Below, in pieces: positions 60,492 to 64,000 of a stretch of DNA of 64,000 nt; the first letter of the stretch is position 1; every line of letters begins with the position of its first letter. The stretch comes from Arenibacter algicola (GTDB lineage Bacteria; Bacteroidota; Bacteroidia; Flavobacteriales; Flavobacteriaceae): contig NZ_JPOO01000001.1 of the NCBI RefSeq assembly GCF_000733925.1, positions 1,116,001 through 1,180,000 of the forward strand, written 5' to 3'. The notes under the pieces are model-generated. The model made no database searches, had not been told where the DNA came from, and was given only the letters and a program-made list of their open reading frames with translations. The translations under genes were made by a program, and so were the position numbers.

Positions 60492-61967
60492 ATGGGTAAA
60501 AATTTAACGAAAAGAGCAGAGGATTATTCCAAATGGTATAATGAACTTGTTGTAAAAGCGGATTTAGCTGAAAATTCGGGAGTTAGGGGTTGTATGGTCA
60601 TTAAACCTTATGGCTACGCTATTTGGGAAAAGATGCAGGCCCAATTGGATATTATGTTCAAGGAAACTGGACATGAGAATGCCTATTTCCCATTATTTAT
60701 ACCCAAGTCTTACTTGAGCAAGGAAGCCAGTCATGTGGAAGGTTTTGCAAAGGAATGTGCCGTTGTGACCCATTATAGGCTAAAAAATGCCGAGGATGGT
60801 AGTGGTATTATAGTGGATCCCGAAGCCAAGCTGGAGGAAGAGCTTATTGTTAGGCCTACCTCGGAAACCATAATTTGGGATACCTATAGAAGATGGATTC
60901 AGTCTTATCGCGATTTACCGCTGTTGATCAATCAATGGGCCAATGTGGTGCGTTGGGAGATGCGGACCCGTCTTTTCTTGAGAACTGCCGAATTTTTATG
61001 GCAGGAGGGGCATACTGCACATGCCACTGAAAAGGAGGCAATTGCTGAAGCGGAACAGATGATGAACGTGTATGCCGAGTTTGTAGAAGAATACATGGCC
61101 GTACCTGTTATAAAAGGAACCAAAACGGCCAGTGAGCGTTTTGCCGGGGCTTTGGAGACTTATTGTATAGAGGCCTTAATGCAGGACGGTAAGGCCTTGC
61201 AGGCTGGTACTTCACATTTCTTGGGGCAAAATTTTGCGAAAGCTTTTGATGTAAAGTTTGCTACCAAGGAAGGTGTGCAGGAATATGTGTGGGCAACCTC
61301 TTGGGGTGTTTCCACGCGACTCATGGGTGCTCTGATCATGACCCATAGTGATGATAACGGACTGGTGTTACCGCCTAAATTGGCTCCAATACAAGTAGTA
61401 ATCGTACCTATATATAAGGGTGAAGATCAATTGGATGCTATTTCGGAAAGAGTAGCTCCTTTGGTAAAGGAATTGAGATCCAAAGGAATCTCTGTAAAAT
61501 ATGATGATAGGGATACGCAGAAACCAGGATTTAAGTTCAATGAATACGAGCTGAAAGGAGTTCCTGTTCGCTTGGCTATAGGGCAGAGGGATATGGATAA
61601 TGGCACTTTTGAGGTAGCGAGAAGGGATACTTTTGAAAAGGAAACCGTAAAGGCCGATGAGGTAGTGGCGAAAATTGAATTTTTGATGAAGGATATTCAG
61701 GCAAATATTCATAATAAGGCCTTGGAACATAGGAGAACACATATCACCGAGGTAAATTCCTATGAAGAATTTAAGGAAGTGTTGGAAAGTAAAGGTGGAT
61801 TTATTTCGGCACATTGGGATGGTACTTCGGAAACGGAAGAATTGGTGAAAGAGCAAACAAAAGCTACTATTCGCTGCATTCCCATTGATGCCAAAGAAGA
61901 AGCTGGAGTCTGCATGGTAACGGGAAAACCATCTTCAAAAAGAGTGCTTTTTGCCAAGGCGTATTAA
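60492..61967 (+). CDS. proS: Prolyl-tRNA synthetase, archaeal/eukaryotic type
   Basis: This 491-residue class II synthetase charges tRNA-Pro. Motif 2 'VVRWEMRTRLFLRTAEFLWQEGHTAHAT', quoted in part, and motif 3 'ATSWGVSTRLMGALIMTHSDDNG' are clear, followed by the anticodon-binding domain ('QVVIVPIYKG', 'YDDRDTQKPGFKFNEYELKGVPVRLAIG', in parts) and the C-terminal domain ending 'SSKRVLFAKAY'. Unlike E. coli ProRS there is no editing insertion domain; this shorter type 3 form is usual in Bacteroidetes. Monocistronic, with its own promoter. Confidence 0.96.
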   Translation: MGKNLTKRAEDYSKWYNELVVKADLAENSGVRGCMVIKPYGYAIWEKMQAQLDIMFKETGHENAYFPLFIPKSYLSKEASHVEGFAKECAVVTHYRLKNAEDGSGIIVDPEAKLEEELIVRPTSETIIWDTYRRWIQSYRDLPLLINQWANVVRWEMRTRLFLRTAEFLWQEGHTAHATEKEAIAEAEQMMNVYAEFVEEYMAVPVIKGTKTASERFAGALETYCIEALMQDGKALQAGTSHFLGQNFAKAFDVKFATKEGVQEYVWATSWGVSTRLMGALIMTHSDDNGLVLPPKLAPIQVVIVPIYKGEDQLDAISERVAPLVKELRSKGISVKYDDRDTQKPGFKFNEYELKGVPVRLAIGQRDMDNGTFEVARRDTFEKETVKADEVVAKIEFLMKDIQANIHNKALEHRRTHITEVNSYEEFKEVLESKGGFISAHWDGTSETEELVKEQTKATIRCIPIDAKEEAGVCMVTGKPSSKRVLFAKAY

Positions 61968-61994
61968 AAGATTTTAAAAAATTTTATTTAGGTC

Positions 61995-62024
61995 TTGCGA
62001 TAGTAAAAAATAATTGTATTTTTG
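61995..62024 (+). promoter_or_regulatory. tRNA-Glu promoter
   Basis: TTG (61995-61997), 19-bp spacer and TATTTTTG (62017-62024) form a consensus promoter, 23 bp before the first tRNA. Confidence 0.75.
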
Positions 62025-62047
62025 CATCCGCAATTATGCGATTTGAT

Positions 62048-62119
62048 GGTCCGTTCGTCTAGGGGTTAGGACGCCAGGTTTTCATCCTGGTAACAGGGGT
62101 TCGATTCCCCTACGGACTA
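62048..62119 (+). tRNA. tRNA-Glu (anticodon TTC), copy 1
   Basis: The cloverleaf is complete: acceptor GGTCCGT / ACGGACT (first pair a wobble), D arm GTC..GAC, anticodon stem CCAGG / CCTGG with loop TTTTCAT (anticodon TTC), and T arm CAGGGGTTCGATTCCCCT. No encoded CCA. 72 nt. Confidence 0.95.
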
Positions 62120-62191
62120 CTAAGGTTATTTTGAAATTTTGGGGTACTGATGGCAACTTGAAAATTCTGTCCGTACTTGCAACCAAAAAAT

Positions 62192-62263
62192 GGTCCGTTC
62201 GTCTAGGGGTTAGGACGCCAGGTTTTCATCCTGGTAACAGGGGTTCGATTCCCCTACGGACTA
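62192..62263 (+). tRNA. tRNA-Glu (anticodon TTC), copy 2
   Basis: Identical over 72 nt to copy 1, with a 72-nt spacer between them. Probably transcribed from the same promoter and upstream of rpsT. Confidence 0.95.
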
Positions 62264-62313
62264 CACAGTACATTTAAGGGTATAGCCCAATAAAAAAATT
62301 AATTAAATAGAAA

Positions 62314-62565
62314 ATGGCAAATCATAAGTCAGCATTAAAGAGGATTAGAAGGAACGAAGCGGTAAGATTACGTAATAGGTACCAGCATAAAACAACCCGT
62401 AACGCTATCAGAAGATTGCGTACAGAGGAGGATAAGAAAGCTGCTGAAACTTTGTTGCCAAGCGTAGTAAGTATGATCGATAGATTGGCCAAGCGCAATA
62501 TTATCCATTCCAACAAAGCTGCAAACTTAAAGAGCAAACTAACTAAGCAAGTAGCTGCACTATAA
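62314..62565 (+). CDS. rpsT: 30S ribosomal protein S20
   Basis: This is an 83-residue, Lys/Arg-rich protein of the bS20 family with 'MANHKSALKRIRRNE', 'LRNRYQHKTTRNAIRRL' and 'IHSNKAANLKSKLTKQVAAL'. It binds 16S rRNA in the small subunit early in assembly. Length and ends are standard. It follows the two tRNA-Glu genes and may share their transcript; a hairpin terminator closes it. Confidence 0.97.
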   Translation: MANHKSALKRIRRNEAVRLRNRYQHKTTRNAIRRLRTEEDKKAAETLLPSVVSMIDRLAKRNIIHSNKAANLKSKLTKQVAAL

Positions 62566-62586
62566 GTTTTATAATTTATAAAAAGG

Positions 62587-62617
62587 AACGCCCTTCGTAA
62601 GAATGGGCGTTTTTTTG
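62587..62617 (+). terminator. Terminator of rpsT
   Basis: AACGCCC (62587-62593) / GGGCGTT (62605-62611), with an extra TTC/GAA inner match, is followed by a T run. Confidence 0.82.
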
Positions 62618-62778
62618 TTTTTGCTATTCGCCATATTTATCGTGATATCCATTTTTGGTTAAGATATATTATGAAATTATCAAGATACCGTAAGGATCGA
62701 GATATGCATACGAAAACTGTAGGTAATTCACCGGAATCATATTATATTCGGAATTCATTTTTGTTTAATCCAAACTTA

Positions 62779-64000
62779 ATGAAACTGAAAATGATGGGAA
62801 CAATACGCTTAACACAAAAACTAGGGTTCATTTTATTTGTAATTCTTGTAGGTTGTAAATCACAACAGGAAAAAGTACCTCATGGTCACTCCCTTGACAC
62901 TGGACACGACCATTCCCATTCTCATAGCCATTATCCGGAACACGATTCAATAATGGCCCATAAATTAATGTTTCCGTCCCGAGTACCGGACAGGGTAATT
63001 GCCAATTTAACGGCGGATGCGGCCCATAGTATGGCTGTGAATTGGAGAACGGATCAACAAGTGGAAGCTGGATTTGTTGAAATTGCAGTGGCGACCGATG
63101 GACCGGAGTTTTTGCTGAAAGACGTAAGACGAGTGGAAGCGAAAAGTGAAATTTTTCAAAATCAGAATAGTAAAGAGCCTCTTGTAAAAGCCGTATACCA
63201 TTCGGCGGTAGTGAATAATCTACAACCAAAAACTACCTATGTCTATAGGGTAGGTAACGGTAAGGAAGGCAACGATGGTTGGAGTGAATGGTTTCAATAT
63301 ACCACGGCCAGTGACACTATGGGAGAGCCTTTTAGTTTTATTTATTTTGGGGATGCCCAAAATAATGTGAAGTCGCTCTGGTCCAGGGTAATACGAAATT
63401 CTTATCGAAAATTTCCAGAAGTGAATTTCATGTTGCATGCTGGCGATCTAATTAACGACAGGGATGCCAATCTGGAATGGGGAGAATGGTTTTATGCAGG
63501 TAGCTTTATCCATGCCACGGTGCCAAGTGTTATGACACCGGGTAATCATGAATACAGGGATGGTGTATTAACCTCTTTGTGGAAACCACAATTCACTTTG
63601 CCCGAAAATGGACCAATTGAGGAATTAAAAGAAACGTGTTTTGCAATTGATTATCAAGACATGAAATTGATTTCTATTGATAGCGAAGGTTATGATGAAA
63701 GTATGGAAGCCCGTTCGGCACAGATAAAATGGCTAGATTCCGTATTGCAATCAAACACTAAAAAATGGATAACCATTTTCACGCATTATCCGGTTTATTC
63801 TACCAAGGAAGGACGGGACAATTGGGAGCTGAGAGAAGGTATAAAACCATTGATAGATAAATATGGGGTAGATTTGGTATTACAAGGGCATGATCATACA
63901 TACGCAAGAGGTTATGCTGATAATAAAGGTAAAGGGTTAACAGTGTTGGATGATGCAGGCACTGTTTATGCGGTTTCTGTTAGTGGCCCTAAAATGTACG
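62779..64000 (+). CDS. Purple-acid-phosphatase-like metallophosphoesterase lipoprotein (3' end outside window)
   Basis: The frame is open to the window end (407 codons seen). ATG 62779 gives a lipoprotein signal with 'FVILVGC' (Cys26); in-frame ATG 62671 is possible but would add 36 residues before it. A His-rich segment ('HGHSLDTGHDHSHSHSH') follows the lipid anchor. Then comes a fibronectin-III-like domain ('NLTADAAHSMAVNWRTD', 'LQPKTTYVYRVG') and the metallophosphatase domain with 'YFGDAQ', 'HAGDLIND', 'PGNHEYRD', 'FTHYPVYS' and 'QGHDHTYAR', the set of Asp, Asn and His ligands for two metals. It likely releases phosphate from organic phosphate at the cell surface. Confidence 0.88.
   Translation, partial: MKLKMMGTIRLTQKLGFILFVILVGCKSQQEKVPHGHSLDTGHDHSHSHSHYPEHDSIMAHKLMFPSRVPDRVIANLTADAAHSMAVNWRTDQQVEAGFVEIAVATDGPEFLLKDVRRVEAKSEIFQNQNSKEPLVKAVYHSAVVNNLQPKTTYVYRVGNGKEGNDGWSEWFQYTTASDTMGEPFSFIYFGDAQNNVKSLWSRVIRNSYRKFPEVNFMLHAGDLINDRDANLEWGEWFYAGSFIHATVPSVMTPGNHEYRDGVLTSLWKPQFTLPENGPIEELKETCFAIDYQDMKLISIDSEGYDESMEARSAQIKWLDSVLQSNTKKWITIFTHYPVYSTKEGRDNWELREGIKPLIDKYGVDLVLQGHDHTYARGYADNKGKGLTVLDDAGTVYAVSVSGPKMY

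Overview
The window looks like a chromosomal segment of a marine Flavobacteriaceae bacterium (Bacteroidetes), of the Zobellia/Maribacter/Arenibacter kind. The signs are moderate AT-richness, a SusC/SusD pair, two proteins with T9SS type B (gliding-motility-type) C-terminal domains, a fused SecDF, an archaeal-type ProS, promoters of the TTG-N19/20-TAnnTTTG type, little use of Shine-Dalgarno sequences, and a locus for brown-algal alginate. The genus is inference.

Region 1 (1-6.3 kb) has a truncated TPR protein with a beta-barrel partner, a small secreted protein, an OmpA-type protein, a cold-shock gene, and a noncoding block of nine 24-bp hairpin-forming repeats. Region 2 (6.3-24 kb) is the accessory core, an alginate utilisation locus. 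It holds a SIS-domain protein, an Nramp-like transporter without the metal-binding motif, a KDPG aldolase, a reductase with an MFS hexuronate-type permease, a FadR-type GntR regulator, SusD/SusC, a second reductase, a KdgF-type cupin, a tandem double-PL7 lyase and a PL6 lyase. Four DNA sites built from GGTWWACC palindromes at 13-bp spacing lie upstream of gntR, susC, the PL7 operon and the PL6/isomerase divergent pair, and define a likely GntR regulon. Region 3 (23.9-32 kb) begins at one of these sites and carries a Tat-exported TIM-barrel isomerase, an RraA-like protein, two sialidase-like propellers and a sulfatase, then a YkgJ-type protein and an esterase. Its substrate is not clear.

Region 4 (32-64 kb) is mostly core genome: an ABC-F ATPase, a J-domain-like coiled-coil protein, a DUF2911 protein, asnB, gyrB, mdh, secDF, a ModF-like tandem ABC protein, a DUF5916 outer-membrane protein, a DUF192 lipoprotein, lgt, yidD, cysS, folE, two T9SS cargo paralogues, a FadL-type porin, a low-complexity Gly/Trp/Ser-rich lipoprotein, proS, two identical tRNA-Glu genes, rpsT, and a purple-acid-phosphatase-like lipoprotein cut by the window end.

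Inferred working of the locus: surface PL7/PL6 lyases cut alginate; SusCD imports oligomers; unsaturated monouronate is opened by KdgF to DEH; an SDR reduces it to KDG; a kinase that is not in the window would make KDPG; the aldolase at 8.3 kb yields pyruvate and glyceraldehyde-3-phosphate. The MFS carrier moves monomers across the inner membrane. The susC leader also shows a possible antisense small RNA with a strong terminator and a perfect CRP-type palindrome.
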